Shown: positions 1-7,902 of the stretch, piece after piece
Layout of the letters: each line of letters begins with the position of its first letter
Position numbering within the stretch: the first letter of the stretch is position 1
DNA from: CAITJF01 sp032654645
GTDB lineage: Bacteria > Pseudomonadota > Gammaproteobacteria > Burkholderiales > Gallionellaceae
Length of the DNA stretch: 64,000 bases
Assembly: GCA_032654645.1 (NCBI GenBank)
Contig: JAULAW010000002.1
Coordinates: 1-64,000, forward strand
Direction: 5' to 3'
Notes under the pieces: model-generated
Database searches by the model: none
Told to the model about the DNA's origin: nothing
Seen by the model: only the letters and a program-made list of their open reading frames with translations
Position numbers and translations under genes: made by a program

Positions 1-110
1 CAGGCAAGCCGCATAGCGGATGCTCGCAAATGTGGATTTTTAGAGTAACATTCTTCGCCACGGCAACACATAGTCCATGACCGTGATCTATTGCAGAAAG
101 GTATGACTGC

Positions 111-2462
111 ATGAGTCCAGGCACCTCGATCCATTCGCCGCAAAAGCATCTGGGCGATTTCGCCCTCGATCCGGTACCCCTGGGGCAGGGCAGATTCAAG
201 GCCGTTTATGCCGCCAGCAACCTGGCGGCGGAAAGCAATGGCTGGCCGCAGCGGGTGGCAGTATGCATTCCCCACGCCCAGGACGAGGAGGCGCGAGCGC
301 TGCTCGACAATGAACTGCGCGGAGTGCGTAACTTGAAACATCCCGGCATCGTTAAGGAATTCGGCATCGGCGAAGCGAATGGCTGTTTGTTCGCCGTCAT
401 GGAACTGGTGGAGGGCGAACCCCTCGACCGCATGATCGAACAGCGCGGGCCGCTGCCACTCAACGAGGCGATCGGGATCGTGGCCCAGGCCGGTGCCGCC
501 CTCGACTTCGCCCACCAGGGGTTGGCTGTACACCGCGATATCAGACCCTCCAACATTGTCGTGCAACTGGATGGCACGGTAAAGATTCTCGACTTCGGGT
601 TGACCCGCTTGCTGAAGCATTCCCAACCTGAGCGGACGGGAACGGTGGGCTACATGGCGCCCGAGCAGTTTGGGGACGGCGCAGGTTTCAGCGCCGACCT
701 GTGGGGCATGGCGGTGATCTTTTTCGAGTTGCTGACCAAGACACTGCCTTTTACCGCGCAGGACGAAGAAGCTCTGAAACTCCGGATACTCTACGACCAG
801 CCAGACCTGAAGCCCCTGGAAATTGGCGTCTTTGACCGGCGGCTGCCGCGAGTGATCGCCAAGGCGCTGGAGAAAGACCCGGACAAGCGGTACCAGAGCG
901 CGGCAGAATTCGTCGCCGACCTGCGCACGGTGGCGCGCCACGCCACGATGGTAAACCATGTCGAAGGCCGCATCGAGGTTTACCTGCGCGCCCACTTTCC
1001 CTTGCTCTACATGCAAACCCACGAGGAAGAGCGCGCCCTTGTTTCGCTGCTGCGCGTGCGCGAAGCAATGTCAGTGAAGAAGGATATCAACCTCTATGTC
1101 TGGAGCGCCACGCGGGGCCTATGCGACCGCGATGGGAAAGAAGTGGCGCCGCAGACAATCGGCGACCCGGTACAGGCATTGGAGCATGTGTTCCAAGGCC
1201 CTGCTGAGGCGATTTACGTTTTTCTGGATATGCACCGGCACTTCACGCCGGTGATCGTGCGCCTGATCCGTGACGCGGTATGGACGGTCAAGCACGCGCG
1301 CAAGAGCCTGGTGTTCGTCGGGGCATCGGCATCGGTGCCCGAAGATCTGAGCGCGGACGCGACCTTGTTCTTCTACCCGCCGCCCGATATGGTGGAGATG
1401 GAACGTCTGGTGGATGAGGTTGCTGCGGCAGAAGGACAGCCGGTGCCCGATGGGCAGATCAAGGACACCTTGGCGCGCGCGCTGCTCGGGCTTACCCGGC
1501 GCGAGGCAGAGCGGGTGCTGCGGCGGGGAATCGCGAATCGCGGCGCACTCGATGCCGGTTGCGCCGCCGGGGTGCTGGCCGAGAAAGAACAGACGGTACG
1601 CAAGGAAGGGATATTGGAATTTTGCCGGCCCCGCGTGGGTTTCGCCGATGTCGGCGGGCTGGAATCACTCAAGGGCTGGTTTACCCAGCGCCGCCAGGCA
1701 TTTGATCCGGCAGGCCTGCGCTTTGGGCTGCGCCCTCCGCGCGGTGTGGTGTTGGCGGGCGTGCCCGGTTGCGGCAAGAGCCTCGTCGCGAAGGCCTTGG
1801 CAACCGACTGGGCGGTGCCCTTGCTGCGCCTGGATCTGGGCAAGGTGTATGGTTCGCTGCTCGGCGAGTCCGAGGATAGGCTGCGGCGGGCGCTGGCCAC
1901 CGCCGAGGCGGTGAGCCCCTGCGTGTTGTGGATCGACGAACTGGAAAAAGCCTTCAGCGGCCTGGGCAATGCCCGCGACAACGGAGTGTCGCGGCGCCTG
2001 TTCGGCACCTTCCTCACCTGGCTGGAAGACCGCGAGGCGCCGGTGTTCGTTGCCGCTACTGCCAACGACATCCAGCACCTGCCTCCGGAATTCACCCGCA
2101 AGGGTCGCTTCGACGAGATATTTTTCGTTGATCTGCCAGGCTGGCGTGAGCGTGAGAGCATCTTCAATTTACATCTTGCCAAGCGCGGGCGCGATCCGGC
2201 TGACTTCGATCTCGCCGCGCTGGCGCACGCCACCAAAGGCTATTCGGGCGCCGAGATTGAAGCGGCGGTGGTGGACGGACTGTACCGCGCCTTTGGCGAT
2301 GGAGCCCGTCCGCTGGCGGAGGCGGATATACGCGCCGCGCTGGAAGCCACCGTGCCACTCTCGAAATCGCGCGCTGCCGACATCGCCCGCCTGCGTATCT
2401 GGGCGGAGGCGAACGCCCGCCCGGCTCAGGCGCATGAAGTCTCGCGTGCCTTGGCCCACTGA
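111..2462 (+). CDS. Protein kinase-like / Ycf46-type AAA+ ATPase fusion
   Basis: Residues about 15-280 form a Ser/Thr protein-kinase-like domain and about 300-783 a Ycf46-type AAA+ ATPase. The HRDxxxxN loop (H141, D143, N148), DFG (161-163) and APE (183-185) are present. The ATP-anchoring lysine of the VAIK motif is cysteine 52 (VAVC), and the catalytic-loop lysine is Arg145, so this is either an unusual kinase or a pseudokinase. In the ATPase part, Walker A is GVPGCGKS (550-557), Walker B is LWIDE (606-610), and a GRFDEIF sensor/arginine-finger region follows. The whole C-terminal part resembles the separate AAA protein at 4109-5800, so the kinase was probably added to a duplicated copy. ATG 111 follows AGAAAGG; the ATG at 103 runs into a stop. 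It is the first gene of a five-gene same-strand cluster. A role as a signal-gated remodelling ATPase is inference; substrate unknown. Confidence 0.85.
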   Translation: MSPGTSIHSPQKHLGDFALDPVPLGQGRFKAVYAASNLAAESNGWPQRVAVCIPHAQDEEARALLDNELRGVRNLKHPGIVKEFGIGEANGCLFAVMELVEGEPLDRMIEQRGPLPLNEAIGIVAQAGAALDFAHQGLAVHRDIRPSNIVVQLDGTVKILDFGLTRLLKHSQPERTGTVGYMAPEQFGDGAGFSADLWGMAVIFFELLTKTLPFTAQDEEALKLRILYDQPDLKPLEIGVFDRRLPRVIAKALEKDPDKRYQSAAEFVADLRTVARHATMVNHVEGRIEVYLRAHFPLLYMQTHEEERALVSLLRVREAMSVKKDINLYVWSATRGLCDRDGKEVAPQTIGDPVQALEHVFQGPAEAIYVFLDMHRHFTPVIVRLIRDAVWTVKHARKSLVFVGASASVPEDLSADATLFFYPPPDMVEMERLVDEVAAAEGQPVPDGQIKDTLARALLGLTRREAERVLRRGIANRGALDAGCAAGVLAEKEQTVRKEGILEFCRPRVGFADVGGLESLKGWFTQRRQAFDPAGLRFGLRPPRGVVLAGVPGCGKSLVAKALATDWAVPLLRLDLGKVYGSLLGESEDRLRRALATAEAVSPCVLWIDELEKAFSGLGNARDNGVSRRLFGTFLTWLEDREAPVFVAATANDIQHLPPEFTRKGRFDEIFFVDLPGWRERESIFNLHLAKRGRDPADFDLAALAHATKGYSGAEIEAAVVDGLYRAFGDGARPLAEADIRAALEATVPLSKSRAADIARLRIWAEANARPAQAHEVSRALAH

Positions 2463-2495
2463 ATTTTTTCGTTCGATGCGCAGGAGAATTTGACT

Positions 2496-2891
2496 ATGTC
2501 CCATTTCAGCCAAGTGCAGACTGTAATCCGCGATCAGGCGCTGCTCGAGGAGAGCCTGCGACAGTTGCAATTCAATTTTCAGAACGGCGAGGAAGTGACG
2601 ATACGCGGCTATCAGGGCAATGCCGAGTGCGGCCAGGTGGTGATCGACACCGGCAGCCGCTACGACATCGGCCTTCAGCGTCAGGCCGACGGAAGCTTTG
2701 CCGTATGTGCCGACTGGTGGGGCATAGAGTTTAACACGCCGATCCGCCAGGAGAGTTTCTTGCAGGCGCTCAACCGCACCTATGCCCACCTGACGGTGAA
2801 GCAGCAGGTGCTGGAGCAGGGCCTGATCATCGAACAGGAAAAAGTGCTGCCCAACGGCGAGATCGAACTGGTGGTCTGCGAGAGGTATTGA
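2496..2891 (+). CDS. DUF1257 (Ycf35-like) protein
   Basis: 131-residue cytosolic protein without membrane segments. It begins MSHFSQVQT and has the DWWGIE and YAHLTVKQQVLEQG regions typical of the Ycf35/DUF1257 family of cyanobacteria, plastids and scattered bacteria; its biochemical role is not established. I start it at ATG 2496, nine bases after AGGAG (2482-2486), because the TTG at 2490 is too close to that ribosome-binding site and the family starts MSHFS. It lies 33 bp after the kinase-AAA fusion and two bases before the SUMF1-like gene, so the three are probably co-transcribed. DUF1257, DUF2997 and Ycf46-type AAA proteins are known neighbours elsewhere, which supports a common pathway. 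Confidence 0.85.
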   Translation: MSHFSQVQTVIRDQALLEESLRQLQFNFQNGEEVTIRGYQGNAECGQVVIDTGSRYDIGLQRQADGSFAVCADWWGIEFNTPIRQESFLQALNRTYAHLTVKQQVLEQGLIIEQEKVLPNGEIELVVCERY

Positions 2892-2893
2892 GA

Positions 2894-3667
2894 ATGATGA
2901 CGCTGCTGCAAAGATGGAGACATGAAGCGCTGCATAATCGTATCGCGGTCAACGCGAAGGACGGCAGCGTGCTGGTGTATGTTCCGGCGGGGGAATTCGA
3001 GATGGGCGATGGGGTAGGCGAAAACTGCCCGCCGCACAAGGTGGTGTTATCGGAGTACTGGATCGGGGTGTATGCGGTGACGAATGCACAGTACTTGAAG
3101 TTCGTAGAAGAGACGGGGCATCGAGCACCGGATAAGATGGAGCATGGCAGGCGGGTATGGAAAAAAGGGCGGTTTGCGCCGGAGAAAGCCATCCATCCTG
3201 TCGTTGGCGTGAGTTGGGATGACAGCGCGGCGTATGCGGCTTGGGCGGGGTGCGGGCTGGCGAGCGAGGCGCAGTGGGAGAAAGCGGCACGGGGGCCGCA
3301 GGGTTTGATATATCCCTGGGGCGCGGAGTGGGACGCGAGCAAGTGCCGTCATGCCAGCAACCGTGGGGAAGAACAGACCTGTCCGGTGCACGGCTATCCG
3401 GAAGGGGTGAGCGGGTATGGGACGTACAACCAGAGCGGGAATGTATGGGAGTGGTGCGCGGACTGGTATGACGCCAGGTACTACAGGAATTCGCCCAAGC
3501 AGGATCCGCTCGGGCCGGACGAAGGTTTGTCGCGGGTGTATCGCGGCGGCAGTTGGGGGTACTTCCACCAGAACAAATTCCGGGCCGCCGACCGCTACGG
3601 ATTTCTTCCCGGTTATCGCGGCGACTATCTGGGTTTGCGTCTTGCTAAGGGAGTTGGAAATTCTTAA
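2894..3667 (+). CDS. FGE/SUMF1-domain protein lacking the catalytic cysteine
   Basis: About 257 residues, almost entirely one formylglycine-generating-enzyme (SUMF1) fold: VPAGEFEMGD near the start, then WIGVYAVTNAQY, VSWDDSAAYAAW, ASEAQWEKAARG, GNVWEWCADWY and VYRGGSW. In true sulfatase-modifying enzymes the region after RGGSW carries a copper-binding Cys (CRSA-type motif). Here it reads NKFRAADR, so that cysteine is absent and formylglycine formation is unlikely. A ligand- or protein-binding role, as in many bacterial SUMF1 domains, is more plausible (inference). Start chosen at ATG 2894 behind AGAGGT; ATG 2897 is also possible and the upstream TTG at 2888 overlaps the previous stop. There is no signal peptide, so it is probably cytoplasmic, like its neighbours. 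Confidence 0.85.
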   Translation: MMTLLQRWRHEALHNRIAVNAKDGSVLVYVPAGEFEMGDGVGENCPPHKVVLSEYWIGVYAVTNAQYLKFVEETGHRAPDKMEHGRRVWKKGRFAPEKAIHPVVGVSWDDSAAYAAWAGCGLASEAQWEKAARGPQGLIYPWGAEWDASKCRHASNRGEEQTCPVHGYPEGVSGYGTYNQSGNVWEWCADWYDARYYRNSPKQDPLGPDEGLSRVYRGGSWGYFHQNKFRAADRYGFLPGYRGDYLGLRLAKGVGNS

Positions 3668-3696
3668 AGTACCGTTAATCATGTCACCAACATCAC

Positions 3697-3773
3697 CCCA
3701 TCCCCCTCCTAACCTCCCCCTTGAATGGGGAGGAACTATACTCCCTCCCCTTCAAGGGGAGGGTGGGGATGGG
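3697..3773. repeat. C-rich inverted repeat (REP-like)
   Basis: Two long imperfect complementary arms: CCCCATCCCC at the left edge pairs with GGGGATGGG at the right, and CCCCTTGAATGGGG faces CCCCTTCAAGGGG in the middle. The unit resembles the dispersed palindromic repeats at 9224-9341 and 15484-15513. It separates the first three genes of the AAA cluster from the last two and could attenuate or stabilise the transcript (inference). No gene is seen in the gap 3668-3872. Confidence 0.7.
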
Positions 3774-3872
3774 TTTTGTTTTGGCTTATGTGACGTAATT
3801 TATAAGTGGTATTTTGGTAATTTCATGCTCCCTAAGAACGCATCGAGTGCATAGACATCAAGGAGTATCGGC

Positions 3873-4088
3873 ATGACCATTAAAAAAATGATTGTCCGCA
3901 TCGGACGCGATGGCGCCACAACAATCCGCGTCGAGGGAGGGAAAGGCGATGACTGCCTGGTATTCACACGTTCCATCGAGCAGGCGCTGGGTGTGGTGCA
4001 ACAGCGGGAATTCACCGCCGAGTACCACGAACACGATCCCCTCGCGGTGCTCACGCAAGAGGATGTGAAGACGCAAGAAAATTTGTAA
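3873..4088 (+). CDS. DUF2997 small protein
   Basis: 71-residue protein matching the DUF2997 pattern: an N-terminal strand-rich segment (IVRIGRDGATTIRVEGGKG), a central CLVFTRSIEQALG helix and a REFTAEYHEHD tail. ATG 3873 follows AAGGAG at 3860-3865. The family has no known activity but is repeatedly found beside DUF1257 and Ycf46-type AAA proteins; here it directly precedes the AAA gene by 20 bp. I infer it is an adaptor or substrate of that ATPase. No catalytic motif is seen. Confidence 0.8.
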   Translation: MTIKKMIVRIGRDGATTIRVEGGKGDDCLVFTRSIEQALGVVQQREFTAEYHEHDPLAVLTQEDVKTQENL

Positions 4089-4108
4089 CGGCATTGGAGA
4101 TAAGTATC

Positions 4109-5800
4109 ATGACCCAGGCATTCGTCAACGATCTCGGCATCTATATCCGCGCCGGTTATCCCATCATCACCATTGTTTCCAGCGAGGAGGATAGGGCGCG
4201 CGAGCTGATTGACGAGATGTTGCGGCAGGGGGAGATGGCGGCCATGACACGGCGTTGCGAAGCATCCGGGGCGGGAATGGCCGCCTCACACCCGCTCCCG
4301 CAAACAGCTGGCTTCGCCAGTAACGTGTCGCGGGATGTGGCCAAACGCGCGCGCAAGCTGTTTGTCTGGTCGATTTCGCGCGGCCTGGTTGATGCGCAGG
4401 GCCGCCCGGCCAGCAAGGAGGACACGCGCCCGCCGGAACGGGCGCTGGCCTTCGTCGCAGATTACGATGAGGATGCGCTGTTTCTGTTCAAGGACTTCCA
4501 CCCTTACCTGAAGGACAGCTCCCCCGGAGCGGCCTTGCTGATTCGCCAGTTGCGCGACCTGGTGCCGGTGATGAAAGGCTCCCAGCGCACTTTGTTGTGG
4601 CTGTCGCCGATGCTGCAAATTCCGCCCGAGTTGCAAAAGGACGTGACGGTGGTGGACTTGCCTTTGCCGACTGAAGGCGAGTACCGGCAGGTGGTGGCAC
4701 AGGCGGTGGCACAGGCGCGGGCCAACCCGACAGTGACCGTGGACCTGGATGAGGATGCCATTGATGCCATCGTCAAAGCCTGTCAGGGCTTGACCCGCTC
4801 CGAGGCGGAAAACGCGCTCTATAAGTCGGTTGTCTCGAAGCATGGCCTCACCGGCATGGACGTGAAGTCCATCCTCGACGAGAAGGAACAGATCATCCGC
4901 AAGTCTGGCATTCTGGAATACACGGCGGCGGTGGAAGATTTCAACAGCATTGGTGGCCTCGGGCAACTCAAGCGCTGGTTGAGGCAGCGCAACGAAGGGT
5001 TCTCACAAAAGGCGCGGGACTTCGGCCTGCCCAACCCGCGCGGCGTGATGCTGGTGGGAGTGCCGGGCTGCGGCAAGAGCCTGTGCGCCAAGGCAGTGGC
5101 AGCGGAATGGCAGAAACCGCTGCTCAAGTTCGACCTTGGCCGGGTGTTCGCCGGGCTGGTCGGCGAATCGGAAGAACGCATGCGCAAAGCCTTGGCAGTG
5201 GCCGAGAACGTGGCGCCCTGCGTACTGTGGATCGACGAGATGGAAAAGGGCCTTGCGGGCATCGGCGGCGTTGGCGACAGCGGTGTGGCGACCCGCGTGT
5301 TCGGTACTCTGCTCACCTGGATGGAAGAGAAAACCCATCCGGTGTTCGTGGTGGCGACCGCCAACAACATCGACCAACTGCCGCCCGAGTTGCTGCGCAA
5401 GGGACGCATGGATGAAATCTTTTTCGTCGATCTGCCGACCCCGCGCAACCGAGCAGAAATTCTGATGATTCACTTGGCTCGACGCCAGCGCACGCCAACC
5501 GACTACGACATTTCCGCCGTGGTGCTCGCCACCGAAGGTTTCAGCGGCGCCGAACTGGAGGAGGTGGTGGTGGATGCGCTCTTTGAAGCCTATTCCTCTC
5601 CCGAACGGATGTTGAAAACCGAACATTTGCTCAACTCGGCACGGCAGATCATCCCCCTCTCGCGTTCCCGCGCCCGCGACATCGAAGCGTTACGCCAGTG
5701 GGCCGCCACCCACTGCCGCATGGCGGCGACGGAAAGCGAAGAAACGGCGAGCGACCCCGACAGCATAGCCAGCCGCCGGGTCAGGGCGCTGGATATTTGA
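4109..5800 (+). CDS. Ycf46-type AAA+ ATPase
   Basis: 563-residue AAA+ ATPase. The N-terminal 270 residues are the Ycf46-specific region (RAGYPIITIVSSEEDRAREL, then KLFVWSISRGLVDAQG), followed by the AAA module with Walker A GVPGCGKS (317-324), Walker B LWIDE (373-377), a VVATANNID sensor-1 stretch and KGRMDEIFF. Start is ATG 4109, eight bases after GGAGA; the TTG at 4094 has no suitable ribosome-binding site. It is a paralogue of the ATPase half of the fusion at 111-2462 but lacks the kinase. Family knowledge: in cyanobacteria Ycf46 has been linked to regulation of photosynthesis and carbon uptake, with no biochemical substrate known. Last gene of the cluster. Confidence 0.88.
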   Translation: MTQAFVNDLGIYIRAGYPIITIVSSEEDRARELIDEMLRQGEMAAMTRRCEASGAGMAASHPLPQTAGFASNVSRDVAKRARKLFVWSISRGLVDAQGRPASKEDTRPPERALAFVADYDEDALFLFKDFHPYLKDSSPGAALLIRQLRDLVPVMKGSQRTLLWLSPMLQIPPELQKDVTVVDLPLPTEGEYRQVVAQAVAQARANPTVTVDLDEDAIDAIVKACQGLTRSEAENALYKSVVSKHGLTGMDVKSILDEKEQIIRKSGILEYTAAVEDFNSIGGLGQLKRWLRQRNEGFSQKARDFGLPNPRGVMLVGVPGCGKSLCAKAVAAEWQKPLLKFDLGRVFAGLVGESEERMRKALAVAENVAPCVLWIDEMEKGLAGIGGVGDSGVATRVFGTLLTWMEEKTHPVFVVATANNIDQLPPELLRKGRMDEIFFVDLPTPRNRAEILMIHLARRQRTPTDYDISAVVLATEGFSGAELEEVVVDALFEAYSSPERMLKTEHLLNSARQIIPLSRSRARDIEALRQWAATHCRMAATESEETASDPDSIASRRVRALDI

Positions 5801-6206
5801 AGCGCACTTTCAGGTTGAATGGCAGAAGAGAGAACAGCGAAACGGTGCTGTTTAATCTTGGCAGCCATAGGTCGAAGGAGGCCGGAAAGACTGGCTGAGA
5901 GTGAATAGCTATTGATTCGGCCAAGAGAAGTCTTAACTCAGTTCGTGCTGAGCGTAGCCGAAGGGATGCCGAACGGGCTTCAAATATAATCAAGCAAAGT
6001 CAACCTAAAAAACCGCAGTTGATGGGTAGGTAGGTGCGAATTTATTCGCACCTACAAAAGCGGCATAATCCGTTGGAATACCAAATTGTTCTTCGCCAAC
6101 TGCAGTTTTTAGGATCAAGAGAGTGTCAACTGCCGTCATTCATCGAACAAGCAAATCAGGTTGCTGACTGGCCGTTCTCAGTCAAATAGCCGTCACTTGG
6201 AAAAGG
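5801..6206. other. Gene-free gap with repeat debris
   Basis: No convincing gene. It holds a fragment around 5937-5985 (TTCGTGCTGAGCGTAGCCGAAG) of the same repeat family as the material inside 28963-29101, and the 26-bp hairpin repeat at 6031-6056. It separates the AAA cluster from the toxin-antitoxin patch. Confidence 0.6.
6031..6056. repeat. Dispersed hairpin repeat, copy 1
   Basis: Perfect 11-bp arms GTAGGTGCGAA / TTCGCACCTAC around the loop TTTA. The same core recurs at 41401-41426, 35 kb away, identical over GTAGGTGCGAATTTATTCGC and beyond. Confidence 0.8.
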
Positions 6207-6524
6207 GTGAAAATTCTTGATGTTGCCAGCTTCTTGCGGTTGGTCACAAATGCAAAAATATTCATCCACCCCACGCCCGTGGAAAATGCCATCGGATTTC
6301 TGGATGCGCTCTTCGCGATGCCTGGTGTTGAGATGCCTTATCTTGGCACCGAGTGGCCAATAATGCGCCAACTCTGCGTAGAGAAGAAGCTGGCCGCCAA
6401 CGCTATTCCCGACGCGTGGCTCGCGGCGGCAGTGATTCAACTTGGCGAACATCTTGTTACTTTCGACGCCGATTTCAAGAAGCTGCTAAAGCGGACGCAA
6501 GTGACTGTGCTTATTCCAGGCTAA
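6207..6524 (+). pseudogene. PIN-domain toxin, N-terminus lost
   Basis: The 105 codons encode only the second half of a VapC-like PIN ribonuclease: FLRLVTNAKIF, HPTPVENAIGFLDAL, then the acidic motifs PDAWLAAAV and LVTFDADF. The first 40-50 residues, with the essential first aspartate, are missing, and no upstream frame supplies them. The apparent GTG start at 6207 is therefore just the first usable codon of a remnant. No matching antitoxin is seen upstream. It is followed after 3 bp by another toxin fragment. Confidence 0.65.
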
Positions 6525-6527
6525 GAG

Positions 6528-6734
6528 TTGGAAGTGGTCGCAAAAAGGCTGCTTGAATACGCCATCGCGGCGGGTGCCGATCTGGAATCAATTCAGCGTT
6601 ACATCGAAGCGGAAAACCCCAAAGCGGCGGCGCGGGTTATCGCCTTTATTGCGCCCTTGCTGTACACAAGACGCTCTTGGCACAACAAATTTCATTTTCA
6701 TTTAAAACCCTATAAGGGTATTATTCGCACATAG
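6528..6734 (+). pseudogene. ParE/RelE-type toxin fragment
   Basis: Codons 8-45 (AIAAGADLESIQRYIEAENP, then KAAARVIAFI) match the first helices of ParE/RelE-family toxins. The C-terminal beta-sheet that carries function is replaced by unrelated sequence running into the mqsR promoter. It has only a TTG start, so it is very probably a dead remnant left by insertion of the mqsRA module. Confidence 0.55.
6707..6719 (+). promoter_or_regulatory. Candidate MqsA operator
   Basis: Perfect palindrome ACCCT-ATA-AGGGT just upstream of mqsR. E. coli MqsA binds AACCT-N3/4-AGGTT palindromes, so the geometry (5-3-5) and most bases match. Autorepression of the pair by MqsA is inferred. Confidence 0.6.
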
Positions 6735-7033
6735 AAAAACTTAAGGCACATTACTCGCTGCAAGAGATTCAGGTGATGGTGTCGCGCGATGGCAGCCGAT
6801 CTTTTACGTTTGCCGCACAACGGGGTGCGGAGAGTATGGGGCTATCTCGCGTTGAAGCGGTGGGTGTGGTTTTAGCGTTAACCGGCTCCATGCTTTACAA
6901 AAGCATGACGACGAACAGCGACAATAAAATTTGGCAAGACGTGTATCGCGCGCCTTGCCCGAACGGAAAAATCGCATATATCAAGCTGACCGTTCAGGAT
7001 GGTGCAGTGGTGATTCAGTTTAAGGAGAAATGA
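6731..7033 (+). CDS. mqsR: MqsR-type mRNA interferase toxin
   Basis: RelE-like GCU-type ribonuclease toxin of the MqsR family: LYKSMTTNSDNKIWQDVYR, then IKLTVQDGAVVIQFKEK, corresponds closely to the second half of E. coli MqsR. In frame upstream of the first normal start codons (GTG 6773, ATG 6776) the sequence still reads like the family N-terminus (EKLKAHYSLQEIQ), back to an ATA at 6731 where E. coli has ATG-Glu-Lys. From ATA the product is 100 residues, the normal length. So either ATA is used as a rare start, or the start was mutated and only a shortened toxin is made from 6773/6776. Stop is 1 bp before mqsA. Confidence 0.75.
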   Translation: MEKLKAHYSLQEIQVMVSRDGSRSFTFAAQRGAESMGLSRVEAVGVVLALTGSMLYKSMTTNSDNKIWQDVYRAPCPNGKIAYIKLTVQDGAVVIQFKEK

Positions 7034-7034
7034 A

Positions 7035-7436
7035 ATGAGCAAATTTTGTTTACAGTGCGATGACGGCACCAAATTAAAGTTGCAAACTAAAGATGTCACC
7101 GTCGAAGCGCGCGGTGAATCGTGCGTTGTTCCCAAAGTAACCGGCTGGCATTGCCCTGTGTGCGGCGACATTGAATTTACGGATAACGACAGTTCGGATC
7201 GCGTATGGAAGGGTATCGAAGCGATGGGGGAAAAAGCTAAAGCGCGTGATGCTGCGCTGTTGGCTCATGCCAGAAAACGTTTGAAGCTAACCCAAAAGCA
7301 AGCGGCAGAATTGACCGGCGGCGGACATAATGCGTTTAGCCGCTATGAGCGCGGCGAAGCAGTGCCCATGCGTGCCGTCGTTAACTTATTCAAGATATTG
7401 GACAAGCACCCGGAGCTGGTTAAGGAGTTGGTTTGA
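7035..7436 (+). CDS. mqsA: MqsA-type antitoxin
   Basis: 133 residues: an N-terminal zinc-binding half with CLQC and CPVC pairs that neutralises the toxin, and a C-terminal XRE-type helix-turn-helix (KLTQKQAAELTGGGHNAFSR). Length and layout equal E. coli MqsA. ATG 7035 sits behind AAGGAG (7022-7027), one base after the mqsR stop. It probably binds the palindrome at 6707-6719. Unlike most TA pairs the toxin gene comes first, as is normal for mqsRA. Confidence 0.88.
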   Translation: MSKFCLQCDDGTKLKLQTKDVTVEARGESCVVPKVTGWHCPVCGDIEFTDNDSSDRVWKGIEAMGEKAKARDAALLAHARKRLKLTQKQAAELTGGGHNAFSRYERGEAVPMRAVVNLFKILDKHPELVKELV

Positions 7437-7680
7437 GTCGTCTGCACATCGCGCAAACATACAGGAAGGGGAAAGAAATGACACGAGGCCAATATCTATT
7501 CCTGTGCGCTAGGGAAACCGTGGCCCCCAATACTGCGTAATATGTAAGCTTGGATTTTGAATTCGACCACTGCCCCTTTAACCCATTTATAATTTGTTGG
7601 TATTCCAATCAGCACGCTACACCAAGAGGTTGTTGTACAATCACCGCCTGTCGTGAGTCAGGTTCAATAGAGGTGCCCCC

Positions 7681-7902
7681 ATGTTAGCTCTTGAAACGAC
7701 GGCATCCATTGCCGACCATCGCCTTGTCATACAGGATGCGGCGCTGCCTGCCCACGCCGAGCGTGCTCGCGTCATCGTAATGTGGGAATCAGCAAAACCA
7801 GCCGGACGCCGCTCGCCACCGCCAGCGCTCGCAGGGATGGGCGAAGAAAAGGGCGACATACTCAGCGGCTTGCCGGAAAGCGACTGGGAAGCATTGTCCT
7901 GA
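7681..7902 (+). CDS. VapB-like antitoxin
   Basis: 73-residue protein preceded by AGAGGT and overlapping the PIN toxin start by one base (TGATG), the usual antitoxin-toxin arrangement. The N-terminal half (HRLVIQDAALPAHAERARVIVMWE) looks like a short beta-hairpin dimerisation/DNA-binding unit; the C-terminal tail GLPESDWEAL would bind the toxin. No stronger family assignment is possible by eye; function rests mainly on context. Nothing recognisable lies in the 244 bp before it. Confidence 0.7.
   Translation: MLALETTASIADHRLVIQDAALPAHAERARVIVMWESAKPAGRRSPPPALAGMGEEKGDILSGLPESDWEALS

Noticed and set aside
3417..3854. 145-codon frame overlapping the SUMF1-like gene end and the C-rich repeat
   Set aside because: Out of frame with the clear gene, and its proline-rich part is just the translated palindromic repeat.
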